This document shows positions 29,722 to 41,075 of a DNA stretch of 64,000 bases, piece after piece. Origin of the DNA: G965227875 sp965227875 (GTDB lineage Bacteria; Pseudomonadota; Alphaproteobacteria; Rhizobiales; JAJFHC01); NCBI GenBank assembly GCA_965227875.1, contig OZ245783.1:1860001-1924000 (forward strand). Direction: 5' to 3'. A program made the position numbers and the translations under genes. The notes under the pieces were generated by a model. That model was given only the letters and a program-made list of their open reading frames with translations. It was not told the origin of the DNA and made no database searches. Position 1 is the first letter of the stretch, and every line of letters starts with the position of its first letter.

Positions 29722-31545
29722 ATGACTGACCTCGCCGCGGACACACCGCCCGTCCCCGCCGCCGAGGCGTCCGCCGGGCCGCCGCGCTGGCGGCCGGGCC
29801 TGCTGGTGCACTACATCCTCATCCTCGCCGCCCTGCTCGTGCCGATGCTGGCGGTCCTCGCGATCGTCGGCGTGGAGCTGCAGGACGCCTACCGCAAGTC
29901 CGTCGACCGCCGGCTGGAAACCACCGCGCAATCGCTGGCCGTGGCGATCAAGCGCTCCTTCCTGCGCCATATCGGGGCGCTCGAGGCGCTGGCAGATTCG
30001 CCGGCCTTCGGGCAGGACGACGCCAGCCGAGACCTGCCGCTTCTCTACGCCCACGCGAAACGCACCGGCCAGAGCCTCGGCACGAACATCGTCGTCATCC
30101 GGCCGGACCTGAGCCAGTTGCTCAACACGCTCCAGCCGCTCGGCACGAACCTGCCTAGGACCGGCGGAACGAAAGTGGCCCTGCGAACCTTCGAGACCGG
30201 CACACGCCAGTTCAGCAACCTGGTCTACGGCCGCGTGGCCAAACGCTACGCCGTCGGGGCGATCGTGCCCGTGCGCAATGCGGCGGGCGACGTCGTCATG
30301 GCGATCGCCGCGCCGTTCGATCCGGAGATCATGTCCGAGGTGCTTGCCGCCGGCCTCGGCGATTTCGAAGGATTCTCGACCCTGGTCGACGCCAACAACA
30401 AGGTGATCGCGAGATCGAACCGGCATGACGACTTCGTCGGCAAGGACGTGCCCGGCTGGTGGATCGAGGCGACCGCCGGCCAGAAACGCGGCATGGTCGT
30501 CGGGCCGAACCTGCTCGGCCGCGACGTGCTCATCTACCATCTGCCGGTGCCCGGCGTTCCCAACTGGACGCTTGCGGTCGCCCTGCCGAAGTCGATCTAC
30601 GAGGACTACTGGCGGCAACCGCTGCTCGTCTTCTTCACCGGCCTTCTCGGCGCCCTGACACTTGCCGCCGGCCTCGCCTTTGTCCTGGCCCGCCGCGTCC
30701 AGCGCCCGCTCACGACGATCACCAGGACCGCGAGCGAACATGCGCGGCTGGTCGAGTCTGGCGCCCCGCTCAGGCCGGTGGAATGGCCCGCGGCGAACCC
30801 GCCGGTGCGTGAAATCGCCGAACTGCGCAACAGCCTCGAGTTTTTCGAACGGGAGGTGGCGCGCCGCGACACGTTGCAGCGCGAAACGCTCGCCAAACTC
30901 GAAACCGCCCTCGCCGACCGCGAACTGCTGCTGGGCGAGGTCTATCACCGGGTCAAGAACAACCTCCAGCAGATCGCCGCGATGATCGCGCTCCAGTCCC
31001 GGAATCTCGACGACGAAGATGCGAAAACCGCCATGTCCTCGATCGCGGGCCGGGTGCGCGCGCTCGGCCTGATCCACGAGATGCTGCTCAAGTCCGCCCA
31101 CCCCTCGCGCCTCGATGTCCGGGAATTCCTCGGGCAGCTCTGCCGCCATATCGTGGCGAGCCATGACCTGGAGACCCGCAAGGTGACCATTGACGTCACC
31201 GCGGCTAGCGAGCAGATTGAGCTGGACGCGGCAATTCCGGTCGGGCTGCTCGTGACCGAACTCGTGGTGAATTCGGTCAAGCACGCCTTTTCCGGCCGCG
31301 ACGGCGGCACAATCCGCGTGGCCTACGAGGCACCGGCCGGGGGACCGGCCCGGCTGAGCGTCGCGGACGACGGAACGGGCATCCGGGAGGGAGCCACGTC
31401 CGGCACGCCCGGTTCGGGGTCCCGCATCGCCGAAGGCCTCGCCAGGCAACTTGGCGGGACGCTCGAAATCACGACCGGCAGCGCCGGAACCACGGCCACG
31501 GTGGCATTCCCCGCCCCTGGCGCGAAGGAGAACGACAATGGCTGA
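29722..31545 (+). CDS. sensor histidine kinase (Cache sensor, HisKA_2 type)
   Basis: A 607-residue membrane kinase. TM1 lies near 27-50, a periplasmic Cache-like sensor spans about 55-300, and TM2 lies near 305-330 with a short HAMP-like linker. The phosphoacceptor H409 sits in GEVYHRVKNNLQQI, the HisKA_2 form. HATPase motifs follow: LVTELVVNSVKHAF, VADDGTGI and SRIAEGLARQLGG. HisKA_2/HWE kinases commonly feed alphaproteobacterial stress or light pathways. Its stop overlaps the receiver gene by 8 bp. I favour ATG 29722; an ATG 13 codons earlier (29683) is possible. Confidence 0.92.
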   Translation: MTDLAADTPPVPAAEASAGPPRWRPGLLVHYILILAALLVPMLAVLAIVGVELQDAYRKSVDRRLETTAQSLAVAIKRSFLRHIGALEALADSPAFGQDDASRDLPLLYAHAKRTGQSLGTNIVVIRPDLSQLLNTLQPLGTNLPRTGGTKVALRTFETGTRQFSNLVYGRVAKRYAVGAIVPVRNAAGDVVMAIAAPFDPEIMSEVLAAGLGDFEGFSTLVDANNKVIARSNRHDDFVGKDVPGWWIEATAGQKRGMVVGPNLLGRDVLIYHLPVPGVPNWTLAVALPKSIYEDYWRQPLLVFFTGLLGALTLAAGLAFVLARRVQRPLTTITRTASEHARLVESGAPLRPVEWPAANPPVREIAELRNSLEFFEREVARRDTLQRETLAKLETALADRELLLGEVYHRVKNNLQQIAAMIALQSRNLDDEDAKTAMSSIAGRVRALGLIHEMLLKSAHPSRLDVREFLGQLCRHIVASHDLETRKVTIDVTAASEQIELDAAIPVGLLVTELVVNSVKHAFSGRDGGTIRVAYEAPAGGPARLSVADDGTGIREGATSGTPGSGSRIAEGLARQLGGTLEITTGSAGTTATVAFPAPGAKENDNG

Positions 31546-31900
31546 TCGGACCACAGCGGTGATCGTCGACGACGAATTCGTGATCGCCGACTACATGGAG
31601 ATGATCTGCGAGGATCTCGGGATCGCCGTACTCGGCAAGGCGCACAGCGCCGAGGAAGCCGAACGCGTGATCATCGACACGGCACCCGACTATGTGCTGA
31701 TGGACGTCCGGCTGGGCGGCACGCGGGACGGCGTGGACGTCGCCAACACCGTCAATGCCAGACATCCCGACACCAGGGTCATCTACATCACCGGGTCGGC
31801 CGAACCCTCCACCATGGCCCGGATCATGACCGACCATCCCCACAGGGTGCTCATCAAGCCGGTCAGCGAACCGGACCTCCGGGAGGCCTTCGCGGCCTGA
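31538..31900 (+). CDS. single-domain response regulator
   Basis: A 120-residue receiver without an output domain. Acidic residues D11/D12, the phosphoacceptor D56 (VLMDVRLGG), the T/S site in YITGSAEP and the lysine in LIKPVSEP are all present. It overlaps the kinase gene by 8 bp and has a good ribosome binding site (GAAGGAG), so it is the cognate partner. With no output domain it probably acts by protein contact or relay. Confidence 0.93.
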   Translation: MADRTTAVIVDDEFVIADYMEMICEDLGIAVLGKAHSAEEAERVIIDTAPDYVLMDVRLGGTRDGVDVANTVNARHPDTRVIYITGSAEPSTMARIMTDHPHRVLIKPVSEPDLREAFAA

Positions 31901-31986
31901 CGAAGCGCCGGCCGGTCCCGTCTTTCGCGAGACGAATTGTCCACGAGCGGATGCTGACGACCGGGCGAAACTGACTGGAGCCTTGC

Positions 31987-32859
31987 ATGCAGGACTGGAC
32001 GCCGCCCGCGACACTGCCGGTCTTCGACGCCTTCGAGGTCCGCCGGCTGTCGGGCGCCTGCGGCGGCGAGGTCACCGGGCTCGATGTCTCGGCGGAGCTT
32101 TCCGACGAAACCGTGAGCGAACTCAGGCGCGCGCTCGATTTCCACGGCGTGCTCTTCTTCCGCGACCAGGTCCTCCCGCCCGAACGCCAGGCCGCCTTCG
32201 CCGCGCGCTTCGGGCCACTCGTGAAGTATCCCATGGTGAGCGGGCTGGACGGTGTGCCGGAGGTCGTGCCGGTGATCAAGCGGGCGGGAGAACGCAACAA
32301 TTTCGGCGGGCTTTGGCATGCCGACACGACCTATCTCGAAAAGCCGCCGCTGGGCGCCATGCTCTATGCCGTGGAGGTCCCGCCGTTCGGCGGCGACACG
32401 CTTTTCGCCAATGCCCAGCTTGCCTTCGAGACCCTTTCGCCCGCGCTGCAGTCGTTTCTCGAAGGACTGACCGTGGTCCAGAACTCCGCCAAGGCCGATG
32501 TCACCAGGACCCGGGAGGACCGGGTGAAGGAAGACGGGGCGGTTCCCAAACCGCCGCTGGTCGCCGAACATCCCGCCGTCATCCGCCATCCGAGCAACGG
32601 CCGCAGGACGCTCTACGTCAATTTCGGGCACACCGAGCGCTTCGCCGAACTGAGCGTCGAGGAGAGCGGCCCGCTGCTCGACTATCTCTTCGGGCACATT
32701 TGCCGGCCGGAGTTCACCTGTCGTTTCACATGGAGCGAGGGTGCGCTCGCCTTCTGGGACAATGCCGCCGTCCAGCACAATCCGATAAACGATTATCACG
32801 GCTTCGACCGGGTCATGCACCGGGTCATCATCGGCGGCGAGGCACCGCACCGCGCCTGA
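31987..32859 (+). CDS. TauD/TfdA family Fe(II)/2-oxoglutarate dioxygenase
   Basis: A 290-residue non-haem iron oxygenase. The facial triad is H111 and D113 (LWHADTTY) and H264 (AVQHNPINDY), with R279 in MHRV binding 2-oxoglutarate. The FGGDTLFAN segment is also typical. The family hydroxylates taurine, alkylsulfates, herbicides or modified amino acids. No transporter or pathway gene adjoins, so the substrate is open. Confidence 0.92.
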   Translation: MQDWTPPATLPVFDAFEVRRLSGACGGEVTGLDVSAELSDETVSELRRALDFHGVLFFRDQVLPPERQAAFAARFGPLVKYPMVSGLDGVPEVVPVIKRAGERNNFGGLWHADTTYLEKPPLGAMLYAVEVPPFGGDTLFANAQLAFETLSPALQSFLEGLTVVQNSAKADVTRTREDRVKEDGAVPKPPLVAEHPAVIRHPSNGRRTLYVNFGHTERFAELSVEESGPLLDYLFGHICRPEFTCRFTWSEGALAFWDNAAVQHNPINDYHGFDRVMHRVIIGGEAPHRA

Positions 32860-32890
32860 AGCCGGTCCGCCGTGCACCGGCGTTTCCAAT

Positions 32891-34318
32891 TCAGAGATGC
32901 TGGCGGATCGTCAGCCAGTCCGTCATCTGCTCGAAAGGCAGTGGTTCGGCGACCACGTAGCCCTGGGCCGAGCCGTAGCCGAATTCCATGAGGTGGCGGA
33001 GCTGTTCTTTCGTTTCCACGCCCTCGACGACCACGTCGAACCCGATCTGCTGCGCCATCGTCATCAGGGCCTCGACGACGACGGCGGACATCTTCTCGCT
33101 CAGCATGGTGCGAGTGAAGCCCTGGTCGATCTTGAAGCCGCCGATGGGCAGCGACGTGAGATGGGAAAGCGAGGCGAACCCGGTTCCGAAATCGTCGAGT
33201 TCGACATGCACGCCCAGGCCGTGCAACGCCTTCATGAGTTCGATGCAGCCGCCGCCATGGTCTTCCATGAATACGGACTCGAGGATCTCGGCGGTGACCA
33301 GATCGGCCTCGATGTCGTGTTTGCTCATCGCCCAGGTGAAGTCGTCGTAAAGCGCGCCGATCTGCATGTGCCGGGGCGAGAGGTTAATGGCGATCCGGCC
33401 GAACCCGATGCCCCGGTCGAGCCAGTGGCGCGCCGTGGCGAAGGCATGGTCGAAGATGTAGCGCCCCAGCGCCGGCGCCAGGCGCGACGACTCCGCAACG
33501 TCGACGAAATCCGTGGGCGAGACGAGGCCGCGTTCGGGATGCTGCCAGCGCACGAGGCATTCCGCCCCGGTGACCTCGCCGGACCTGAGACTGATCTGGG
33601 GATGGAAATACAGCATCAGCTCGTCTTCCTCGAGCGCCCGGCGCAACTCGTGCTCGATGTCGGCGGACCGCTGGATCTCGCGGCGCATTTCCGGCGCGAA
33701 GAAGTGATAGCCGTCGCGTCCCTGCCGGCGCGCCTTGAAGAGCGCGATGCTGGCGTCCACCGTCAGGGCGTCCGCCGTCTCCCCGTCCTCGGGGAAGAGC
33801 GCCACGCCGACGCTCACGGTCGGGTGAAGCGTCACCGAACCGGACTTTACCGGTATGCTCAGGATGTCCGTCAGCTCGCCGCACAGGTCTTCCAGGTCGC
33901 GGCCGCAGCGGTCGACGAAGAGGATGAACTCGTCGCCGCCCCAGCGGTAGGCGCGGTCGATGTGCGGCGACACGATCATGCTGCGCAGCCGCCAGCCGAC
34001 CTCGATCAGCAGATCGTCGGCGACCTCGTGACCATGGACATCGTTGATCCGGCTGAACGTGTCGATTCCCAGGTGGATCAGGGCGAAACGGTCATCCGGT
34101 CCCGCCTTTTCGATGCGCGCGGTCAGTTCCTCGAGGCAGCAGGCGCGGTTCGGGAGACCGGTGAGGAGATCGTGGTGTTTCAGCCGCTCAATTTCGGCGT
34201 GGGCCTCCTCGAGCGCCTTCTCGAGATCCGCGATGCGCGCACGGAGCCGGTCCGGCGTGTTGCTGCGCGCCGCCGGTGCGATGTCATGGCCGTCAATGCC
34301 AGGATCGATGAATGGCAT
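32891..34318 (-). CDS. GGDEF-EAL protein (cyclic-di-GMP turnover)
   Basis: A 475-residue cytoplasmic protein. A short coiled coil (about 22-47) precedes a GGDEF domain with intact GGDEF at 127-131 but no clear RxxD inhibitory site just before it. An EAL-type domain (about 235-470) follows. The EAL motif itself reads E253-C254-L255, while the later DDFGTG and EGVET metal and catalytic segments are intact. It may therefore both make and break c-di-GMP, or be skewed to one activity. No TM segment or sensor domain is seen. I start at ATG 34318; a longer start at 34360 is possible. Confidence 0.9.
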   Translation of the reverse strand: MPFIDPGIDGHDIAPAARSNTPDRLRARIADLEKALEEAHAEIERLKHHDLLTGLPNRACCLEELTARIEKAGPDDRFALIHLGIDTFSRINDVHGHEVADDLLIEVGWRLRSMIVSPHIDRAYRWGGDEFILFVDRCGRDLEDLCGELTDILSIPVKSGSVTLHPTVSVGVALFPEDGETADALTVDASIALFKARRQGRDGYHFFAPEMRREIQRSADIEHELRRALEEDELMLYFHPQISLRSGEVTGAECLVRWQHPERGLVSPTDFVDVAESSRLAPALGRYIFDHAFATARHWLDRGIGFGRIAINLSPRHMQIGALYDDFTWAMSKHDIEADLVTAEILESVFMEDHGGGCIELMKALHGLGVHVELDDFGTGFASLSHLTSLPIGGFKIDQGFTRTMLSEKMSAVVVEALMTMAQQIGFDVVVEGVETKEQLRHLMEFGYGSAQGYVVAEPLPFEQMTDWLTIRQHL

Positions 34319-34486
34319 CGCCAATCCTTGTCCTGTCCGGCGCCGGGGAACAACGGTCAATCGCGCGGCCGGCTTGCCTCAGTCTCCCTGGAAACTAGCG
34401 GCAAAGTCTGAAATTTTCATTGCACCGGGCGGATGAGCGTCCAAACTCGTGTCTGTCGACGCACAAGTTCGGAGGAAAACCTGCCC

Positions 34487-34882
34487 ATGCCCTTGCCGAT
34501 CCATCACATGATCCAGTCCGGCCCGCGTCCGGTCGCCCCCTTCTCCCATGCGGTGGAAGCCGACGGATGGGTGTTCGTCACCGGCCAGATGCCGACCGAC
34601 CCGGACGATCCCGACGCCCCCCTGCCCGACGGCGTCGCGGCCCAGACCAGGCGGGTTATGGACAATCTCGTCATCGTGCTTGAGGGGGTCGGCCTGACGC
34701 TGGAGAATGTCACCTTCGCGCGGGTCTATCTCACTGAATTCAAACGCGATTACGCGGCCATGAACGAGACCTACCGGTCCTATTTCGAAGCCGGGAAACT
34801 GCCCGGACGCACCTGCGTCGGCGTCACCGGCCTCGCGGTCGACGCCCTGGTCGAGATCGATCTCATCGCCCGCCGTCCGTGA
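34487..34882 (+). CDS. Rid family (RidA-like) protein
   Basis: A 131-residue YjgF/RidA fold protein. Family segments are PFSHAVEADGWVFVTGQMP, VTFARVYLTEFKRDYAAMNETY and the C-terminal RTCVGVTGLAVDALVEIDLIA, whose arginine contacts the substrate carboxylate in true RidA. RidA hydrolyses reactive enamines/imines, but subgroup assignment is uncertain. ATG 34487 is preceded by GGAGGAAA. Its 3' end overlaps the convergent exporter gene by 20 bp. Confidence 0.92.
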   Translation: MPLPIHHMIQSGPRPVAPFSHAVEADGWVFVTGQMPTDPDDPDAPLPDGVAAQTRRVMDNLVIVLEGVGLTLENVTFARVYLTEFKRDYAAMNETYRSYFEAGKLPGRTCVGVTGLAVDALVEIDLIARRP

Positions 34883-36071
34883 CCCCTTCCGCCCCGCGGC
34901 CCGGGCGCGGCACGAGCAGCATCGCGGCGAGACCGGCGGAGGAACAGGCGAGCATGATGCCGACGAGCTGGAATGCGCCCGCCGCGGGCGTGAGCACCGC
35001 GCCTGTCAGTGTCGTGAACACCGCGCCGATCCCGACGGTAAGCGCTCCCAGCAGGCCGGACGCGCTGCCGGCTAGCCGCGAATCGATCGACATGACGCCC
35101 GCACTGCAGCCGGGAAGGGTGAGGCCGTTGCCGATGCCGACGAATATGGTCGCCCCGAACACCGTGAAGACCGTGACATGGCCGGCGGCGATGAAGACCA
35201 GTCCCGCCGCGAGCCCCGTACAGGCCAGCAGGCGGCCGGCGACCATCACGCCTGCAAGCGGGTAGCGCGTGGCGAACCGCCCGGCGAGGAAGCTTCCGAA
35301 GAAGAAGCCGCCCGTGATCGATCCCATGTAGAACCCGAGTTCGGCTGCCGGCAGCGAAAGCGTCGCCTGCGCGACGAACGGCACCCCGCTGAGGAAGGCG
35401 TAGAACGCGGAGGTCGAGAACGCACCGCACAGGCTGTACCCCCAGAAGGCGGGAGATCTCAGGAGGGCGGGGTAGCCCTTCATCTGGCCGGCGAGCGTTT
35501 CGGCGCGCTGACGGTTCGTTTCCGGTATGGCGAACATGCACAGGACGAGCAGGGCCGCGCCCAGGCCGACATAGATGTAGAAATTCGCCCGCCAGCCGAA
35601 CATCGCGTCGACCGCGCCGCCGACCATGGGAGCCAGCATGGGCGCGATGGCCATGGCCATGCTGACATAACCGATGCGCCCGGCCGCCTCTCGCTCGGAC
35701 GCGGTGTCGCGGATCATGGCGAGCGCGATCACCCAGCCGGCGATCGCTGTGCCCTGCAGAACCCTGAAGGCGAGAAAGACATGAATGTCTTCGGCCACCG
35801 CGCACCCGGCCGACCCGGCGGCGAAGACCACGAGCGCGCCGAGCAGAACCGGGCGGCGTCCGTACCGGTCGGACAACGGGCCGATGGCGAGCTGCAGGAA
35901 GGCCGTGGCCGCGAGATAGCCTCCGATCGCCAGACTGACCGTGCCATAGTCGGTGCCGAAATCGACGCTCATCGCCGAAAGCGACGGCAGGAACATGTTG
36001 AGGGAAAGCACCGACAGCGCAGTCAGCAGAACCAGCGGGAGCAGTCCCGGCGTCGGGGCGTACGGCGCCAT
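34863..36071 (-). CDS. MFS drug exporter, Bcr/CflA family
   Basis: A 402-residue inner-membrane exporter with twelve hydrophobic segments. The Bcr/CflA signature GPLSDRYGRRPVLL follows TM2 and ALAMIRDTASEREAAGRIGYVSMAMAIAPMLAPMVGG covers TM4-5. Such carriers export drugs, sulfonamides or amino-acid derivatives by proton antiport. I start at ATG 36071, right before TM1; the extension to 36152 is basic and unlikely. An AT-rich upstream stretch (36190-36280) holds TGTCAG-TCTTGC-CTGACA. Confidence 0.92.
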   Translation of the reverse strand: MAPYAPTPGLLPLVLLTALSVLSLNMFLPSLSAMSVDFGTDYGTVSLAIGGYLAATAFLQLAIGPLSDRYGRRPVLLGALVVFAAGSAGCAVAEDIHVFLAFRVLQGTAIAGWVIALAMIRDTASEREAAGRIGYVSMAMAIAPMLAPMVGGAVDAMFGWRANFYIYVGLGAALLVLCMFAIPETNRQRAETLAGQMKGYPALLRSPAFWGYSLCGAFSTSAFYAFLSGVPFVAQATLSLPAAELGFYMGSITGGFFFGSFLAGRFATRYPLAGVMVAGRLLACTGLAAGLVFIAAGHVTVFTVFGATIFVGIGNGLTLPGCSAGVMSIDSRLAGSASGLLGALTVGIGAVFTTLTGAVLTPAAGAFQLVGIMLACSSAGLAAMLLVPRPGRGAEGVTDGGR

Positions 36072-36238
36072 GATCTGACTCCTCGGATCGCGGGAGACAC
36101 GCCTTGGACAGGCCCTGCGGACGGGCGGCTGAACGAGCTCCTGATGCGGCAAAGGCCGCGACCCTAACGGCCCCGCATGCGCAGGTCAATGCGCATTGGC
36201 AATTTTCGGCACAATACAAGGAAGAAATTGTAATTATT

Positions 36239-36256
36239 TGTCAGTCTTGCCTGACA
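36239..36256. promoter_or_regulatory. small inverted repeat between the MFS exporter and cytochrome c genes
   Basis: TGTCAG and CTGACA form 6-bp arms around TCTTGC in an AT-rich stretch. It lies 27 bp after the cytochrome stop and about 170 bp before the exporter start, so it may be an operator or a weak terminator. Confidence 0.4.
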
Positions 36257-36282
36257 TTCATCAAATTAGTTACCCAAAATCC

Positions 36283-36732
36283 TCATTTGGCCCGCGCATT
36301 GATATCGTCGTGCCGGGCCCGAACTTCGGCCGGCCAGGTGCTCTTGATAAAGGACAGCACGGCGATGATTTCCTCGTCCGACAGGACGTCTTCGTAAGCC
36401 TGCATGTCCGTCTCGTAGTCTGGGCCGGCGAATTTCTTGAGTCCGTATTTCGTAAGATCGAACAGCACCTGGTCGGGATGATGCCAGGTATGGCCCGTGG
36501 CGTCGTGAGGCGGCGCCGGCAGCTTGCCGTCCGGCTTTCTCGTACGCCAGTCGGACTCTCCTTCGAGGTTCTTGCCATGGCATGACGCGCAGTGCTCGGT
36601 ATAGACCTGCGCCCCGAGAGACGTCACCGCGTCATCGTCGGGCTTGAACAGCCCGGATCCGGCCCGCCCTGGAATCGCCGCCAGCAGAAGGGCTGCAAGG
36701 AAGACACCGCCCGCTTGAATATTCCGTTTCAC
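36283..36732 (-). CDS. c-type cytochrome (single haem)
   Basis: A 149-residue exported protein. A signal/anchor segment (1-24) precedes one haem site, C48-A-S-C51-H52, with GLKKFAGPDYETDMQAY giving the likely axial M110. It resembles class I cytochromes of electron-transfer chains or oxidase accessory domains. No oxidase gene lies beside it, so its partner is unknown. Confidence 0.9.
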   Translation of the reverse strand: MKRNIQAGGVFLAALLLAAIPGRAGSGLFKPDDDAVTSLGAQVYTEHCASCHGKNLEGESDWRTRKPDGKLPAPPHDATGHTWHHPDQVLFDLTKYGLKKFAGPDYETDMQAYEDVLSDEEIIAVLSFIKSTWPAEVRARHDDINARAK

Positions 36733-36840
36733 GCCTGGTTTTCTCCATGCCGGATATGGACGGAGAAGTCATGGAGGCTCCCGCTACTGGAAGGTCAACA
36801 GGCTTCGGGCCGGTGGTCCGTGAAATTCGCGGGGGTCGGT

Positions 36841-37173
36841 TCAGCGCACCATGTCGATCGCGGCCCGTTCGAGCCGGTCCGCGGCCTGGATCACCTTGAT
36901 CATCGCCTTGTAGCTGGTCTCGGCCTGCTGCATGTCGATGATCGGCGAGATGAAGTCGCTGTTGCCCAAGGACAGCCCGGACACCCGAGGCGGCGCGCCG
37001 GTTCCGGACGCCGCGGTGCCGGCCGGCCCGGCCCTTTCGGATGGCGCATTGCCTTCCGGACCCGCCGGGTCGCTGGTCAGCGTCCCCGTGGCCACGATGT
37101 CGCGAGCGGCCTGTTCGAACTGGCGCACGGCCGCGTGGAGGCCACCGGAAGCTATGGACATTGCGGAGAACAT
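36841..37173 (-). CDS. small flagellar rod/hook-like protein (FlgC-like ends)
   Basis: A 110-residue protein whose two ends look like axial flagellar proteins. The N-terminus SIASGGLHAAVRQFEQAARDIVATGT matches the first helix and turn of rod proteins. The C-terminus IDMQQAETSYKAMIKVIQAADRLERAAIDMVR matches the last helix of FlgC-type proteins. The middle, about 45 residues, is a proline- and glycine-rich linker. It is shorter than FlgC (about 135) and no flagellar gene is nearby. It could be an orphan or degenerate rod-like protein. Confidence 0.65.
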   Translation of the reverse strand: MFSAMSIASGGLHAAVRQFEQAARDIVATGTLTSDPAGPEGNAPSERAGPAGTAASGTGAPPRVSGLSLGNSDFISPIIDMQQAETSYKAMIKVIQAADRLERAAIDMVR

Positions 37174-37251
37174 ATCGCGGCGAGCATCCCACGATCGCGT
37201 TAAGACGGAATTAAGATCCCCTGCCGCAGGGCGCCCCGACCGGGCGATTCG

Positions 37252-38166
37252 TCATGCAGCGGCGTCGTCGCTGCGGGGCCGCGAGTCCATGATCAGCCGT
37301 CCCAGTTCCTCGAAGTCTCGGCCGCGGGGCGACGTCGACCGCCATGCCAGACCCAGCTTTCGGCTGGGTTCCGGGTCGTCGAAACGCAGCACCTTGATGC
37401 GGCTGCGCTGGGCTTCGGTCTCCAGGCTCATCTCCGGAAGCAGCGTCAGCCCCATGCCGTTGGCGACCATCTGCACGATGGTGGACAGGCTCGACGCACC
37501 GAACATGTTGATATTGTCGACCTGGCGCAGGTTGCAGAACATGAGGGCCTGGTCCCGCAGACAGTGGCCCTCCTCCAGCAGGAGCAGGCGATCGCCCTCG
37601 AAGAGATCCGGCGTAGCCGCGAGACGTCCATGGACGGGGTGCCAGAGCGGTGCGGCCAGGAAGAACCTGTCCTCGAAGAGTTCCAGCGTGGTGATGTCGG
37701 GATGGTCGACGGGCAACGCGAGAAACAGCAGGTCGAGACTGCCGTCGAGCAGAAACTCTATGAGCGTTTCCGTCTGGGTCTCGCGAATGTTGAGTTCGAG
37801 ATCGGGATAGGCTTTCGCCAGCCGGGGGAGAAGCGGCGGCAGGGCATAGGGCGCGACCGTGGGAATGAGGCCGAGCCGCAGGGTTCCGGTCAGCGTGCCG
37901 CCATGGTGGCTGGCAAAGTCGGCGAGGTCGTCGACTTCCGCCAGGACCCGTTCCGCCCGTTTCGCGATCTCGCGGCCGCCATCCGTGAGCAGCACCCCCT
38001 TCGAGGTGCGTTCCACCAGTTGCATGCCCAGTTCCTTTTCCAGCGTCTGGATCTGCATGGACAGCGCGGGCTGGGTCACGGCGCAGTTTTCGGCGGCCCG
38101 GCCGAAATGGCCAGACTGGACAAGCGCCTGAAAGTAGCGGAGCTGTTTGATCGAGACCATGACCAT
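37252..38166 (-). CDS. oxyR: hydrogen-peroxide-sensing LysR regulator OxyR
   Basis: A 304-residue LysR-family activator. The HTH is at about 5-64 (FGRAAENCAVTQPALSMQIQTLEKELG). The peroxide-sensing pair is present: C202 and C211 in LLEEGHCLRDQALMFC, nine residues apart as in E. coli C199/C208. It lies 168 bp downstream of katG on the same strand behind a terminator, and katG is its expected target. ATG 38166 and 38160 are both possible starts; a TTG just before is less likely. Confidence 0.95.
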   Translation of the reverse strand: MVMVSIKQLRYFQALVQSGHFGRAAENCAVTQPALSMQIQTLEKELGMQLVERTSKGVLLTDGGREIAKRAERVLAEVDDLADFASHHGGTLTGTLRLGLIPTVAPYALPPLLPRLAKAYPDLELNIRETQTETLIEFLLDGSLDLLFLALPVDHPDITTLELFEDRFFLAAPLWHPVHGRLAATPDLFEGDRLLLLEEGHCLRDQALMFCNLRQVDNINMFGASSLSTIVQMVANGMGLTLLPEMSLETEAQRSRIKVLRFDDPEPSRKLGLAWRSTSPRGRDFEELGRLIMDSRPRSDDAAA

Positions 38167-38231
38167 CAACTTTTCTGATCGAAAGTCGACTTTACGGCAA
38201 ATTCATCCAATCGGGAAGCGGGCATCCGGTT

Positions 38232-38277
38232 CCCGAAAAGCAGACGGCGTCCCGGCTGTCAGGCCGGAACGCCGTCT
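38232..38277 (-). terminator. rho-independent terminator after katG
   Basis: A 9-bp stem (38242-38250 with 38269-38277, AGACGGCGT/ACGCCGTCT) extended by a CCGG-rich inner stem. On the minus strand a CTTTTCG tail follows. It separates katG from oxyR. Confidence 0.8.
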
Positions 38278-38336
38278 CATTGTCTGAAGGTGTCTGGCGA
38301 ACCGCGGGCCCTGCCGGCCCGCGGCTGCATTTGACC

Positions 38337-40547
<2,211 letters not shown>

Positions 40548-41075
40548 GTTCCGCTCTCCGATGGTGTTTTGGGGTGGGTGCGTTGTGTTTTCGACTTATA
40601 CGTCCCGTGGGACGTTATGCACCGACTGGCATTTGGTAGCAAAATCGCACAATCAGGTGAAATTGTATTTTTTGATTAGAACAATAAAAAAAACTGATTT
40701 GCGGATAGCCACCTTCGTTGCCGTGTCCATGGCGTCTCCCAGGCACCGCGCGAGAGGAAACGTCGGCACGGGCAAAGGGAGGTACATACGACCGTTGAAG
40801 CAACGTATTTCGGGAGGCGGGATTGTCGGAGAAAGATGGGACCGGCCGGGGCCGGTCGGGAGGGAAAGGACCTCCAGGTCAGGTCCTTCCCCTCTCGGAA
40901 CCATGGCTGGCTACGCAATACCCCAGGCCAGCACACACAAGAGAGAGCAAGCGCTGTGCCAAAGCTGGAATCCGCAGTTTTCCGGCAAAAAGCGAGGTGA
41001 ATGCACCGGTCAGAAAGTGCCGCCCGGCAAGAGATGCCGGCCTGGCCCGGCAAAATCTGCCGGCTCGAGGCGAGG
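40548..41075. other. katG upstream region with AT-rich tract and two hairpins
   Basis: The 528-bp gap has no gene I can support; short ORFs here show no start signals or family. Bases 40640-40710 are markedly AT-rich for this genome and contain ATTGT(N13)ACAAT, a fair place for OxyR binding ahead of katG, although I cannot fit the full four-box OxyR consensus. Further from katG lie two adjacent hairpins: 40840-40857 (8-bp arms GACCGGCC/GGCCGGTC) and 40860-40894 (14-bp arms, one mismatch, 7-nt loop). Neither has a T-run. Confidence 0.6.

Noticed and set aside
29647..31554. 635-residue minus-strand frame across the histidine kinase
   Set aside because: Antisense of a complete, well-conserved kinase gene.
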